From positions 62,001 to 126,000 of the forward strand of contig CANLTN010000006.1 of NCBI GenBank assembly GCA_947494035.1: 64,000 bases of DNA, in the 5' to 3' direction. This DNA comes from Pseudovibrio sp947494035 (GTDB lineage: Bacteria > Pseudomonadota > Alphaproteobacteria > Rhizobiales > Stappiaceae). The stretch's first letter is position 1, and every line of letters begins with the position of its first letter. This document shows, piece by piece, positions 51,355 through 60,998 of this stretch. The translations under genes and the position numbers were made by a program. The notes beneath the pieces were generated by a model. That model made no database searches and was not told the DNA's origin. It saw only the letters and a program-made list of their open reading frames with translations.

Positions 51355-51534
51355 ATGGTTGACATAAGCCAAAACACACAGACAGCCACGCCAGAAGTGA
51401 GCAAAGGACGTGAGCGCACAGCATTCCTGTTTCTGGCTGTTGTCCTTGCACCTATTCTGATGACTGTAGCGGTTGCCGGATACGGCTTCATTATCTGGAT
51501 GTCCCAGATTCTGCTTGGCCCACCATCATTTTAA
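51355..51534 (+). CDS. napE: NapE, small membrane protein of nap operon
   Basis: NapE (59 residues) has one membrane helix at about 24-49 (FLFLAVVLAPILMTVAVAGY). It ends in LLGPPSF. Its function is unknown, but it is found at the head of many nap operons. The ATG at 51355 is behind CGGAG; an earlier in-frame ATG would add 42 residues unlike NapE. It starts the run napE-F-D-A-B-C. Confidence 0.88.
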   Translation: MVDISQNTQTATPEVSKGRERTAFLFLAVVLAPILMTVAVAGYGFIIWMSQILLGPPSF

Positions 51535-51543
51535 GAGGTGGTC

Positions 51544-52062
51544 GTGGCCAACTTATCCCGCAGAGCATTCTTTACCCGTCTGAAAGCGACACCGGAGGTG
51601 GCGAACCCGTTTCGTCCGCCGTGGACCAGCGAACAGCGGATTGAAGACAAATGCACCGGCTGCTTTGAATGCGTCAAAGCCTGCCCGGAAGGCATTTTGT
51701 TCAGCGATGATAACCGGCCCTACCTCAAGCCTGGTGTTGGCGAATGCACCTTTTGTGAAGCCTGCGCGAGCGCGTGCCCTGAGGAAGGTCTCTTCGATCT
51801 GACGCAGGCACCCTGGAGACTGGCAGCGGAGCTAAAGCAAGAGGCCTGCTTGCTGCACAAAGGCGTTTCTTGCCGCTCGTGCACGGACTGCTGCGATCCA
51901 AGGGCACTCCGCTTCGATTTGCGCGCAGCACCAGTGGGACAGATCCAACTGGATGCAGACCAATGCAACGGCTGCGGCGCCTGTCTGGTCGCCTGCCCGG
52001 TGGATGCAATCAGCTTGAACGACCAAAGCAATATGAACCAGGAAACTTTAGCAAATGCGTAA
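51544..52062 (+). CDS. napF: NapF ferredoxin-like 4Fe-4S protein
   Basis: NapF has 172 residues with three 4Fe-4S clusters. Ligands are C37-C40-C43-C47, C68-C71-C74-C78 and C141-C144-C147-C151. A further CRSCTDCC segment at 110-117 is also present. It is cytoplasmic and is thought to help NapA maturation or electron supply. The GTG at 51544 follows AGAGGT, and a GTG at 51538 is also in frame. It overlaps napD by 8 bases. Confidence 0.88.
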   Translation: MANLSRRAFFTRLKATPEVANPFRPPWTSEQRIEDKCTGCFECVKACPEGILFSDDNRPYLKPGVGECTFCEACASACPEEGLFDLTQAPWRLAAELKQEACLLHKGVSCRSCTDCCDPRALRFDLRAAPVGQIQLDADQCNGCGACLVACPVDAISLNDQSNMNQETLANA

Positions 52063-52393
52063 TGCAACAACCGTTGAGCGCGAAGAACCTGCCGGGGTCT
52101 GGCACATCTCAAGTGTGCTGATCCAGGCAATCCCGGAGAAGCGGGAGCAAGTTTGCGCGGCCATCGAACAGATGCCATCGGCTGAGATTGCGGATGTGCC
52201 TGACACCGAGAAAATTATCGTAACGCTGGAAACAGATAGCGAGCGCGCCATCGCAGATGCTCTGAGCGAGATCCAGAAGCTGGATCATGTAATCACCGCG
52301 TCGCTCATCTTCCATCAAACCGACACCACCGACCTTAATTCAATTGTGATTTCTGATCAGGGTGAAATGCAACCCGAGGGGACTTGCTCATGA
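52055..52393 (+). CDS. napD: NapD, Tat chaperone for NapA
   Basis: NapD (112 residues) binds the twin-arginine signal of NapA and holds it until the cofactor is in place. The ferredoxin-like fold is seen from WHISSVLIQAIPEKREQV to DHVITASLIFHQ. A tail of about 20 residues follows. It overlaps napF upstream, and its stop overlaps the napA ATG (ATGA), consistent with coupled synthesis of chaperone and client. Confidence 0.93.
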   Translation: MRNATTVEREEPAGVWHISSVLIQAIPEKREQVCAAIEQMPSAEIADVPDTEKIIVTLETDSERAIADALSEIQKLDHVITASLIFHQTDTTDLNSIVISDQGEMQPEGTCS

Positions 52394-54888
52394 TTAATCT
52401 AACAAGACGCGCTGTCATCAAGGCGCAGGCTGTTGCTGCTGCAGCGGCTGCGGCCGGGGCAAGCCTTCCGGCACAAGCGTCTAACCTCGTTACTGACGCC
52501 AGCAAAACCGACCTGAAATGGTCCAAAGCTGCTTGCCGTTTCTGCGGCACCGGTTGTTCCATCATGGTGGCAACCAAAGAAGGCCGTGTTGTTGCAACAC
52601 ATGGTGATGCCAAGAGCCCAGTTAACCGCGGTCTGAACTGCGTAAAAGGCTACTTCCTTTCCAAGATCATGTACGGCAAAGACCGTCTTGAGCAGCCATT
52701 GCTGCGTAAGAAAGACGGCAAGTACGACAAAGAAGGCGAATTCACTCCGGTTTCCTGGGATGAAGCTTTTGACGTGATGGCTGACAAAGCCAAGGAAGCG
52801 ATCAAAAAGAACGGCCCTTACGCTGTTGGCATGTTCGGCTCCGGCCAGTGGACTGTTTGGGAAGGCTACGCAGCTGCAAAGCTTTGGAAAGCCGGTTTCC
52901 GCTCCAACACCATTGACCCGAACGCACGTCACTGCATGGCCTCTGCTGTGGGCGCATTCATGCGCACCTTCGGCATCGATGAGCCAATGGGCTGCTATGA
53001 CGACTTTGAGAACGCAGACGCCTTCGTGCTCTGGGGTTCCAACATGGCAGAAATGCACCCGGTTCTGTGGACCCGTCTGACTGACCGTCGTCTGTCCAAC
53101 CCGCATGTTAAAGTTGCTGTTCTTTCTACTTACGAACACCGCAGCTTCGACCTTGCCGACATTCCAATGGTCTTCACCCCACAGACCGATCTGGTGATTG
53201 CGAACTTCATCGCAAATTACATCATCCAGAACGAAGCCGTGGACATGGACTTCGTCAGCAAACACACCAACTTCCGTCTCGGCAACGCCGACATCGGCTA
53301 CGGTCTGCGCCCTGAGCACCCACTGGAGAAAGCTGCTAAGAATGCAGACAAAGCTGGTGGTTCCAAAGAGATCTCCTTTGAAGAGTATGCCGAGTTCGTG
53401 AAGCCATACACGCTCGAATACGCTGAGCAGATGTCTGGTGTTCCTGCAAACCGCTTGCTCGAACTGGCGAAGCTTTACGCTGACCCGGACAAGAAGGTTA
53501 TGTCCCTTTGGACCATGGGTGCGAACCAGCACACCCGCGGCGTTTGGGTCAACCAGATGTTCTACAACATCCACCTGCTCACCGGTAAGATCTCCAAGCC
53601 GGGTAACGGTCCATTCTCTCTGACTGGTCAGCCATCTGCTTGTGGTACGGCTCGTGAAGTTGGTACGTTTGCGCACCGTCTGCCAGCAGACATGGTTGTG
53701 GCAAACCCTGAGCACCGCAAATACGCGGAGAAGGTTTGGAAACTGCCAGACGGCGCCATTCCTGCAAAGCCGGGTTACCACGCTGTTCTGCAGTCCCGTA
53801 TGCTTAAAGACGGCAAGCTGAACTTCTACTGGACCATGGCCACCAACAACATGCACGCGGGTCCAAACGTGGTAGAGGAAATCTACCCTGGTTGGAGAAA
53901 CCCGGAAAACTTCGTTGTTGTTTCTGATCCATACCCAACCGTTTCTGCCATGGCGGCCGATCTGGTTCTGCCAACTGCAATGTGGGTGGAAAAAGAAGGC
54001 GCTTACGGTAACGCGGAACGCCGCACCCAGTTCTGGAAACAGCTGGTTAATGCACCGGGCGATGCAAAGTCTGACCTGTGGCAGCTCGTTGAATTCTCCA
54101 AGCGCTTCAAGGTTGAAGACGTCTGGCCGGAAGACCTGCTGGCAAAAGCTCCGGAATTCCGCGGCAAGACCCTTTACGACATCCTGTTCACCAATGGTCA
54201 GGTTGATAAGTTCCCGCTGTCCGAGCTGGATTCTGAATACGACAACCAGGAAGCAAAAGACTTCGGTTTCTACATTCAAAAAGGTCTGTTTGAAGAATAC
54301 GCAGCATTTGGCCGTAAGAAAGGCCACGACCTGGCACCGTTCGAGCGTTACCACGAAGAGCGTGGTCTGCGTTGGCCGGTTGTGAACGGCAAAGAAACCC
54401 AGTGGCGTTTCCGCGAAGGCTCTGACCCATACGTTGGCAAGGGCAAAGGCTTCGAGTTCTACGGTCATAAAGACGGTAAGGCCCGCATCTTTGCACTGCC
54501 ATACGAAGCACCGCCAGAAATGCCGGATGAAGAGTACGACTTCTGGCTCTCCACGGGCCGTGTGATCGAGCACTGGCACACCGGCACCATGACCCAGCGC
54601 GTTCCTGAGCTGTACAAAGCGTTCCCGGATGCCGTCTGCTTCATGCACCCGGATGATGCGAAGGCAAAAGGCCTGCGTCGTGGTTCTGAAGTGCGCGTGA
54701 TCTCTCGCCGCGGCGAAATCACAACCCGCATTGAGACCCGTGGCCGTAACAAGCCGCCAAGAGGCCTCGTGTTTGTACCGTTCTTCGATGCAAGCCAGCT
54801 CATCAACAAAGCGACACTGGATGCAACCGATCCAATTTCTAAACAGACCGACTTCAAAAAGTGTGCGGTCAAGATCGTAGCTGTGTGA
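52390..54888 (+). CDS. napA: Periplasmic nitrate reductase catalytic subunit NapA
   Basis: NapA (832 residues) reduces nitrate to nitrite in the periplasm. A Tat signal (TRRAVIK) leads to cleavage near AQA at 28-30. The 4Fe-4S ligands are C49, C52, C56 and C84. The molybdenum ligand is C182 in NARHCMASA, in the bis-MGD domain. Codon use is strongly biased, which suggests high expression. It overlaps napD and is followed by napB after 8 bp. A long frame on the opposite strand is a shadow. Confidence 0.97.
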   Translation: MINLTRRAVIKAQAVAAAAAAAGASLPAQASNLVTDASKTDLKWSKAACRFCGTGCSIMVATKEGRVVATHGDAKSPVNRGLNCVKGYFLSKIMYGKDRLEQPLLRKKDGKYDKEGEFTPVSWDEAFDVMADKAKEAIKKNGPYAVGMFGSGQWTVWEGYAAAKLWKAGFRSNTIDPNARHCMASAVGAFMRTFGIDEPMGCYDDFENADAFVLWGSNMAEMHPVLWTRLTDRRLSNPHVKVAVLSTYEHRSFDLADIPMVFTPQTDLVIANFIANYIIQNEAVDMDFVSKHTNFRLGNADIGYGLRPEHPLEKAAKNADKAGGSKEISFEEYAEFVKPYTLEYAEQMSGVPANRLLELAKLYADPDKKVMSLWTMGANQHTRGVWVNQMFYNIHLLTGKISKPGNGPFSLTGQPSACGTAREVGTFAHRLPADMVVANPEHRKYAEKVWKLPDGAIPAKPGYHAVLQSRMLKDGKLNFYWTMATNNMHAGPNVVEEIYPGWRNPENFVVVSDPYPTVSAMAADLVLPTAMWVEKEGAYGNAERRTQFWKQLVNAPGDAKSDLWQLVEFSKRFKVEDVWPEDLLAKAPEFRGKTLYDILFTNGQVDKFPLSELDSEYDNQEAKDFGFYIQKGLFEEYAAFGRKKGHDLAPFERYHEERGLRWPVVNGKETQWRFREGSDPYVGKGKGFEFYGHKDGKARIFALPYEAPPEMPDEEYDFWLSTGRVIEHWHTGTMTQRVPELYKAFPDAVCFMHPDDAKAKGLRRGSEVRVISRRGEITTRIETRGRNKPPRGLVFVPFFDASQLINKATLDATDPISKQTDFKKCAVKIVAV

Positions 54889-54896
54889 GGTACGCC

Positions 54897-55358
54897 ATGA
54901 AACTTCTAAACCTTGTTGTCGCAAGCTTCCTTGCACTCACAGTCTTCGGCGGAGCAAACTCTTTTGCCGCAGACTCCATCTCTCAAATGCGTAACGCGGA
55001 TATCCTCACCGAGGATTCCGCACCGCGTATGCCGAAAGTCGTCAACAGCGATGAACGTCAGGTGCGTAACTACCCTGAGCAGCCACCACTGATCCCTCAC
55101 AGGATCGATGGCTACCAGATCGACAAGCGCGTGAACAAGTGCATGACTTGCCACGAGCGTCGCGCAATTGAGCAGTCACAGGCTCCAATGATCTCTATCA
55201 CGCACTTCATGAACCGTGATAACCAGTTCCTTGCGTCTGTATCCCCCCGCCGCTATTTCTGCACCCAGTGTCACGTGCCACAGACTGAAGCTAAGCCTTT
55301 GGTTGAGAACACCTTTGTTGACATTGATGATGTGCTCAAAGGCGAAACCAAGAAGTAG
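54897..55358 (+). CDS. napB: Dihaem cytochrome c subunit NapB
   Basis: NapB (153 residues) passes electrons from NapC to NapA in the periplasm. A signal peptide ends near NSFAA (about 25). Two haem c sites are CMTCH (82-86) and CTQCH (122-126), with distal His in PHRIDG and ISITHFM. TGAGG lies before the ATG at 54897. It is tightly spaced with napA and napC. Confidence 0.95.
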   Translation: MKLLNLVVASFLALTVFGGANSFAADSISQMRNADILTEDSAPRMPKVVNSDERQVRNYPEQPPLIPHRIDGYQIDKRVNKCMTCHERRAIEQSQAPMISITHFMNRDNQFLASVSPRRYFCTQCHVPQTEAKPLVENTFVDIDDVLKGETKK

Positions 55359-55369
55359 GAGCGCCGGGC

Positions 55370-55960
55370 ATGTTTTCAGCGATCAAGCGGTTCTGGCAGG
55401 TTATCCGCAAACCTAGTGTTCACTACAGCCTTGGCTTTCTGACACTTGGCGGATTTGTCGCCGGCATCATCTTCTGGGGTGGTTTCAACACCGCCCTGGA
55501 AGTCACCAACACAGAAGAGTTCTGCGTTGGCTGTCACGAAATGGAAAGCACGGTTTTCCAGGAACTCAAGTCCACTATTCACTACACCAACCGGTCCGGT
55601 GTGCGTGCGACTTGTCCTGATTGTCACGTGCCTCATAACTGGACCTCCAAGGTTGCCCGTAAGATTCAGGCATCTAAAGAGGTTTACGGCAAAATCTTCG
55701 GCACCATCAACACACCGGAGAAATTCGAGGCCAAGCGTCATGAGCTGGCAAGCCGCGAATGGGCGCGCTTTAAAGCCAACGACTCCCTTGAGTGCCGTAA
55801 CTGTCACAGTGAAGAGTCCATGGACTTTACACGCCAGAGTGTGAGGGCCACCGAGCAGCACGAGAAGTACCTCGTGAGTGGTGAAAAGTCCTGTATCGAT
55901 TGCCACAAAGGCATCGCGCACAAACTACCTGATCTGAGCTTGATTAAAGAAGGTCACTAA
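55370..55960 (+). CDS. napC: Tetrahaem quinol dehydrogenase NapC
   Basis: NapC (196 residues) takes electrons from quinol at the inner membrane. It has one N-terminal membrane helix (about 19-38). The four haem c sites are CVGCH, CPDCH, CRNCH and CIDCH, at about 52, 82, 142 and 175. It ends the operon; no napG or napH is present, so this is the quinol route. Two hairpins follow. Confidence 0.96.
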   Translation: MFSAIKRFWQVIRKPSVHYSLGFLTLGGFVAGIIFWGGFNTALEVTNTEEFCVGCHEMESTVFQELKSTIHYTNRSGVRATCPDCHVPHNWTSKVARKIQASKEVYGKIFGTINTPEKFEAKRHELASREWARFKANDSLECRNCHSEESMDFTRQSVRATEQHEKYLVSGEKSCIDCHKGIAHKLPDLSLIKEGH

Positions 55961-56020
55961 GAGCGAAGCGTGTTTGATTGGTTACGGTCAATCGCCACAA
56001 ACCCGCTCCAGCAATAAAGA

Positions 56021-56058
56021 GAGCACACCGCACGAAAACAAGTGCATGCGGCGTGCTC
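56021..56058. terminator. First hairpin downstream of napC
   Basis: GAGCACACCGCA pairs with TGCGGCGTGCTC over 12 bp with one mismatch around a 14-base loop. It lies 60 bp after napC and has no T-run, so it may stabilise the mRNA end in front of the true terminator. Confidence 0.5.
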
Positions 56059-56081
56059 CACGACCCACCAAAGCTCAGAAT

Positions 56082-56116
56082 AAAAAAACCCGCGGTTTGA
56101 AACTGCGGGGTTTTTT
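56082..56116. terminator. Rho-independent terminator downstream of napC
   Basis: AAAAACCCGCGGTTT and AAACTGCGGGGTTTTT form a stem with an almost empty loop and poly-A/poly-T flanks on either side. It can act in both directions. It lies between napC and the convergent permease gene. Confidence 0.88.
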
Positions 56117-56261
56117 GTATGGCTGTGTGGGAGGGAAGGAGTGATCCTGCTGATGGCAAAGGGGTTGGTTGTTTTGCGCTCGTAACGGACGCTTATGATG
56201 CGTGCTCTTGCCAGAACGCGCTTTAAACTACAGATAGATCTCGATAAGCGCGTGATGAGCA

Positions 56262-57677
56262 CTATTTATCCAATTTGTGTAAAATGGCCTTTGGGTCAGC
56301 CAGTCCATAGTTCTTTCGGCACCAGATATACATCAGCGCCCCAACCAAAACCCAGGCAACAATCATCGCCCATTCATTTGGCCATGTTAGAGCTGCGGGC
56401 ATCGTGGGCAGATAAAGTGCAAGCAAAAATATGGACATACCAACAGCAGCCCACCCCACAAAGTTAGAATTTCCTGCCTTATAAGGTCGGTTCATCTGTG
56501 GCTCGTTCCGTCTCAAAATTAACCAGGATAAAGCCACAAATAGATAAGCAAACATAATTGCAAAACTACCTGCATTCAGCAGCCACAAGAGCATTGGCCT
56601 CCCAAAAAACGGCGCTAATGCTGACAGGAAGCCTATCAAATATATAGCATTGACGGGCGTCTTGTGTTCAGGGTGAAGTTTGGCGAGCCATTTAGGCAAC
56701 ATACCTGAGTGCGCAAGGGCATAGATCGCGCGACTTCCTCCGATCAAAAACGCATTCCAGCTTGTCAAAATACCAGCGAGGCCCGCGAGTAGAAGAAAGT
56801 AGCCACCAAAATTTCCCCACAAAACAGTGCGAGCAGCTTCCACAGTACCCATACTAGCGCTTGTGAGACTATCCCGGTCTAACGAAAGCGCGACAGCAAC
56901 AACCAGTAGAATGTAGAACGCAACTGCAATTAGCACGGAAAGAACAAGTACTGAGCCAATTTTCTTCGCAGGCATATTTATTTCTTCTGCAGTTTGCGGG
57001 ATCACATCGAACCCAACGAAGAGGGCTGGTATCAGTATCAACACTGCAAAGAAACCAGAGGTTCCCTCACCGAAAACGTATGAAATGTTTTCAGTGTTAC
57101 CATTTCCGATAGCGCCGAGAACCAAGGCCGCACCAGCGATAGCTATAACGAGCGTTACAATTGTTTGGGCATTAGCCGCTATCTTAATGCCGCGAATATT
57201 GAGCCACATAATCAGGAGCGCACCAATAGACCCAACCACAGCCCAGCTAAAGTAAACATCCCAGCCTGCTACCGTCCAAAGATACCCAAGATCATAATTT
57301 CCGATTAGCTCCGCCATCACAGTTGGAAACGCGACCGCCTCAAAAGCAGCAATAGCAACATACCCAAGAACAAGCATCCATGTGCACCAAAAAGCGCCAA
57401 GATCCCCCATAGCCCGATAGCTATATACATGAACCCCGCCCACAAATGGCATTGCAGAAGCAAGCTCAGAATAAGCTAAACCTATAAACAGAATAGCAAA
57501 ACCGCCGATAACAAAAGCGAGTAAGGCTCCACCAACTCCGGCCTGTACGATCCAATCACTGGTCAGCAAGATCCAACTGAACCCAATCATCGCTCCAAAG
57601 GCGAGGGCCAAAACTTCCCAGCTATTTAAAACGCGTTCGAAATGAGGTTCGGAAGGTAGGGACTTTAGCTCAGACAT
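56262..57677 (-). CDS. APC superfamily amino acid/amine permease
   Basis: This membrane protein of 471 residues has about 12 helices. The first helix has the APC pattern MIGFSWILLTSDWI, and the sixth holds FVGFDVIPQTAEEIN. It is likely to import an amino acid or amine. It is convergent with the nap operon and has no operon partner. A second APC permease gene of similar size lies 160 bp upstream on the same strand. The two differ clearly, so this is not a recent duplication. Confidence 0.9.
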   Translation of the reverse strand: MSELKSLPSEPHFERVLNSWEVLALAFGAMIGFSWILLTSDWIVQAGVGGALLAFVIGGFAILFIGLAYSELASAMPFVGGVHVYSYRAMGDLGAFWCTWMLVLGYVAIAAFEAVAFPTVMAELIGNYDLGYLWTVAGWDVYFSWAVVGSIGALLIMWLNIRGIKIAANAQTIVTLVIAIAGAALVLGAIGNGNTENISYVFGEGTSGFFAVLILIPALFVGFDVIPQTAEEINMPAKKIGSVLVLSVLIAVAFYILLVVAVALSLDRDSLTSASMGTVEAARTVLWGNFGGYFLLLAGLAGILTSWNAFLIGGSRAIYALAHSGMLPKWLAKLHPEHKTPVNAIYLIGFLSALAPFFGRPMLLWLLNAGSFAIMFAYLFVALSWLILRRNEPQMNRPYKAGNSNFVGWAAVGMSIFLLALYLPTMPAALTWPNEWAMIVAWVLVGALMYIWCRKNYGLADPKAILHKLDK

Positions 57678-57837
57678 TATTTAAGCCTCAGTTAGCTTGC
57701 CCCTGCCGTGTCTTATGTCCAAGATTTACGTTTCAGAATTAGACATCCAAGGCTGCTGATATCGTAGGTGTAAAATAGACCAACGCAGTAACCAGCTAGT
57801 TTTGACCTTATTAAGGCACAATGCCCCAACACGCTGC

Positions 57838-59160
57838 CTATGCTGCCTGTTTGCCCATCAGGACGTAATAGATAACGCCCACGCCCAAAAGGCTTGAGGC
57901 GATTATTGCGGCTACTAGGTCGTAGGCGAAGCAGGAGGTGAGGGCGATTACTGAGAGGGCCAGTGTGACGTAGGCGGTCTTTTGGCCTCCCGGTGCATTA
58001 TACGGGCGGTGCAGGTCTGCGTAGTTTCGCTTTAGCAGGATATAGCTCATGCTTTGGAGTGCGTAAGACAGGGTTGCGCCGATCACCGCGATGTTGATCA
58101 TCAACTGTCCTTCGCCGGTCAGGGAGCAGATGAAGCCAATCACACCGGGAATTATCAGGGCCCAATGGGGCACTTTGCGCGAGCTGACGGCAGACATGAA
58201 GCGTGGCAGATAACCCTCTCGTGACATGGCAAAGACCAAGCGGCTGTAGCCGAAGATAATCGAGAAAAACGAGGCAATTAATCCGGCAAGGCCAACCACG
58301 TTGACGAAGGCTGCTAAAGCGGATCTTCCACCAAAAGCGTGATGAAGGGCATCAACCAGCGGGGCATCATAGCCACCCACTTCGCCGGAGGTCACCGCTC
58401 CCGGTATGATCACGGCGATCAGAATACCGTTCACCAACAAAAACACCATTGCAGCGACGATGCCGCGGGGAAGATCTGTCGCAGGGTTCTTGGCTTCCTC
58501 GGCAGCAAGCGGCACCCCTTCCACCGCCAGAAACAGCCACATGGCGAAGGGCAGAGCAGTCCAGACCGAGAAGCTGTCGAATGCAAAAAGCGTTTGCTGA
58601 TCAGCGGGAGACTGGGAGGATATGGCCAGATTGGCAATGCTGAAACTGGGAACCAAAGCCACCAGCGTTACAACAATCGCCAGCACGGCCAGCACGGTCA
58701 CCACCAGCATAAACCGCAGGGCCTCGCCCACTCCAATGAGGTGAATGCCGATAAAGAACAGATAGAACGCGGCGTACACCACCGGCCCATCAATGCCCCA
58801 GAGCGCATTCAGGTACTGGCCGATGAAAATCACGATGGCGGCAGGGGCGATGGAGTATTCCAGCAGAACGGCCAGCGCCGTTGCAAACCCGCCCGTATCG
58901 CCCATCACCTTTCGCGAAATCCGGTAGCCTCCGGCGGCACTTGGCAGTGCGGCAGACATCTCCGCAAGGCAGAGAACGAGGCCGAAATACATGATGCCCA
59001 TCAGCCCTACGGCGATCATCATGCCAAACCAGCTTGAGACCGCGAAGCCATAGTTCCAACCGGCAAAACTGCCTGAAATCACGTAGGAAACGCCAAGGGT
59101 GGCCAGCAAAAACCAGCCTGCCGCGCCCTTTTTAAGTTGAGGATTTTCTTGTGTGCTCAT
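57838..59160 (-). CDS. APC superfamily permease (ethanolamine/amine-like)
   Basis: This permease of 440 residues has about 12 helices. GWNYGFAVSSWFGMMIAVGL lies near the first helix, and AVEGVPLAAEEAKNP is the helix-six region typical of ethanolamine or amine transporters of the family. The substrate is not certain. It lies upstream of the first APC gene on the same strand, with 160 bp between them. It has higher GC than that gene, so their histories may differ. Confidence 0.88.
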   Translation of the reverse strand: MSTQENPQLKKGAAGWFLLATLGVSYVISGSFAGWNYGFAVSSWFGMMIAVGLMGIMYFGLVLCLAEMSAALPSAAGGYRISRKVMGDTGGFATALAVLLEYSIAPAAIVIFIGQYLNALWGIDGPVVYAAFYLFFIGIHLIGVGEALRFMLVVTVLAVLAIVVTLVALVPSFSIANLAISSQSPADQQTLFAFDSFSVWTALPFAMWLFLAVEGVPLAAEEAKNPATDLPRGIVAAMVFLLVNGILIAVIIPGAVTSGEVGGYDAPLVDALHHAFGGRSALAAFVNVVGLAGLIASFFSIIFGYSRLVFAMSREGYLPRFMSAVSSRKVPHWALIIPGVIGFICSLTGEGQLMINIAVIGATLSYALQSMSYILLKRNYADLHRPYNAPGGQKTAYVTLALSVIALTSCFAYDLVAAIIASSLLGVGVIYYVLMGKQAA

Positions 59161-59419
59161 GGGTTCAATACTGCACTTTCACCAGACAGCGTACTCTCGC
59201 TGAAAACATCTTACAAACTTCTTGAGGCGGCTTGATACCCTCGGATTATCTCTAAGAGGATGAACTCAATCTTTCCCTTCCGATTGCTTTTGGTGCCAGC
59301 ACCACTGCCTTGGTAAGCGCGGGGCGCGAGTGGTGCGTGTAGTTATATCAGCGGCACGATTTGTCCAGTGACGTTGGAGACAGCATTGATGCTCACCGCA
59401 GCGCGCTAAGACAGGCCCA

Positions 59420-59539
59420 ATGAAGCAAACTTTAACTACGGTGAGAGTATTCATGCAGCTAATGCTATCTCCTGTTGTAATTATTGTTTTGGTGGCTTCG
59501 AACTTAGTCACCTGCTGGCTTCTGAAGAAACGTCGGTAG
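59420..59539 (+). CDS. Possible small single-helix membrane protein
   Basis: A 39-codon frame starts with ATG at 59420, behind ACAGG, and ends at 59539. The product has a short basic N-terminus and one strong membrane helix (LSPVVIIVLVASNLVTCWLL), and it ends in KKRR. Positive charge at the C-terminus would place that end in the cytoplasm. It lies in a 440-bp gap. I do not recognise a family. Confidence 0.35.
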   Translation: MKQTLTTVRVFMQLMLSPVVIIVLVASNLVTCWLLKKRR

Positions 59540-59600
59540 CTCGATGTTTCTTGTCGCTACACATCGAATATTGAGAAGGCGTTCAAAGTGAGCCTCGGTT

Positions 59601-60419
59601 TTGAGTGAATTCATAGGCACAGGGAAGGACGGCAAGTTGACTAAGAAAGAGATCGTTCTCATCCATGGCACTGGCGGGCATGGCTTCAACTGGGATGACA
59701 TGCGGGCAGAGCTGGAACAGCGTGGATACACCGTGCATACCCCCACTTTGCGTTACCATGATCTGCCTATTCAGGAAGCTGCAACCAAAATCGCGAATGT
59801 GCGGTTGCTGGACTATGTGAATGATCTGGTAGACTTGGTCAAAACACTGGAGGAACCGCCCATCATCGGCGGTGGGTCCATGGGCGGCTTGCTGGCCCAG
59901 CTCGTTGGCGCTCGCGTGGAAAGCAAAGGCTTGCTCTTACTCTCCACGGCACCGGCATGGGGTATGTACCCGTTCTATCCAACCACGACGCGAGCCTTTT
60001 ACAAGCACTTCCTTCAATGGGGGTTCTGGCGGAAACCGCTCTATCCGGATTGGGTGGCGTTCCGTGCGTGTGCGGCAAACGAACAGTCAGAGGAAAAGGC
60101 CCGCGAGCTCTTTGCAAAGCTCAATGTGGAATCCGGCCGCGCCTACGCCGAAATGGCCTTCTGGTTCCTTGATCCGCATCGCTCGTCACGGGTGGATGTG
60201 AATGCCATCACCGTGCCCGTGCTCACAATTGCGGGTGCCAAGGACCGTATGGTGTCCCCACGCATCGCCCAGCTTACCGCCGAGCGTTACAAGGAAAACG
60301 GAACGCTCGTCGTGCTCCCCGACTCTGACCATTTGGTGATGGTTGGTAAAGAGCAGGAGAACACATTGCGTGCGTTTGATCAGTGGGTTGCCGAGAACCG
60401 TATCTTCTCGGAAACGTAG
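59601..60419 (+). CDS. Alpha/beta hydrolase
   Basis: This enzyme has 272 residues. The oxyanion region is IHGTGGHGFNW, the nucleophile is Ser in GGGSMGGLLA, the acid is in TIAGAKDRMVS, and the His is in SDHLVMVG. The start is uncertain. TTG at 59601 gives the full length, but TTG at 59637, preceded by GGAAGGA, may be the true start (260 residues). It stands alone; the substrate is unknown. Confidence 0.82.
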   Translation: MSEFIGTGKDGKLTKKEIVLIHGTGGHGFNWDDMRAELEQRGYTVHTPTLRYHDLPIQEAATKIANVRLLDYVNDLVDLVKTLEEPPIIGGGSMGGLLAQLVGARVESKGLLLLSTAPAWGMYPFYPTTTRAFYKHFLQWGFWRKPLYPDWVAFRACAANEQSEEKARELFAKLNVESGRAYAEMAFWFLDPHRSSRVDVNAITVPVLTIAGAKDRMVSPRIAQLTAERYKENGTLVVLPDSDHLVMVGKEQENTLRAFDQWVAENRIFSET

Positions 60420-60467
60420 AAATTGAGAGGACTTTGAACCGTCCAAATTACCCCTTTGCCACTCATG

Positions 60468-60965
60468 TTACGGCGTCATGGTTTCCATGCGGTGGTGGAA
60501 CTCGTTCCAGTTGCGGGTGAAGCCGATGAGTGAGTAGTTAAGCGCCAGCTGCTTTCTGTCGCCCGCCTTGCGCACGAGGATCGACATTTGATGTCCGCGC
60601 TTAAGGAAGTCCACGACCGTCTGGTTTGCGGTGAAGGCGGCCTCGCATCCTTCCGGATTGCAGGTGATCAGCTTGGCCTGAATGATGGCCGCGTCATCAA
60701 TGCCGATATTGATACCGCTTGGGATGTGGATGCCAAGAGGCAGCTTGACGATACCAGCATAGGTGGTCGCATTAAGCTTGCGAAAGGCGATGTTGTTGAA
60801 CAAAACGCCGTTTTGCAACCGGATCTCCGCATACACTTGGCATTGCTGCCTGCTGCATTGAACGGACCATTCCTCCTTTGCCTGAGCGGAGGAGATTGCG
60901 ACAATGCCCCCGCCATGGAAAACCATGGCGAAGGCGACAAAGAAGATTGAGAGAAGTCGGCTCAT
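60468..60965 (-). CDS. Invasion-associated locus B (IalB) family protein
   Basis: This protein of 165 residues starts at the ATG at 60965, behind AGGAGAGG. It has a Sec signal peptide ending near SSAQA. The IalB pattern is seen as WSVQCSRQQCQV and later KLITCNPEGCEAAF, giving four Cys that should form disulfides in the periplasm. IalB was named from Bartonella, but it is widespread in free-living alphaproteobacteria. It lies 34 bp downstream of the YadA-like gene on the same strand, so the two may be co-transcribed. Confidence 0.88.
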   Translation of the reverse strand: MSRLLSIFFVAFAMVFHGGGIVAISSAQAKEEWSVQCSRQQCQVYAEIRLQNGVLFNNIAFRKLNATTYAGIVKLPLGIHIPSGINIGIDDAAIIQAKLITCNPEGCEAAFTANQTVVDFLKRGHQMSILVRKAGDRKQLALNYSLIGFTRNWNEFHHRMETMTP

Positions 60966-60998
60966 GTGCCTCTCCTGCGTAACTGAGAGCAACAGGCT

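Noticed and set aside
52399..54936. A very long open frame on the minus strand opposite napA
   Set aside because: It mirrors napA in frame length and exists because of napA's strong codon bias. The product has no recognisable domain and is rich in Val, Cys and His as expected of an antisense shadow.
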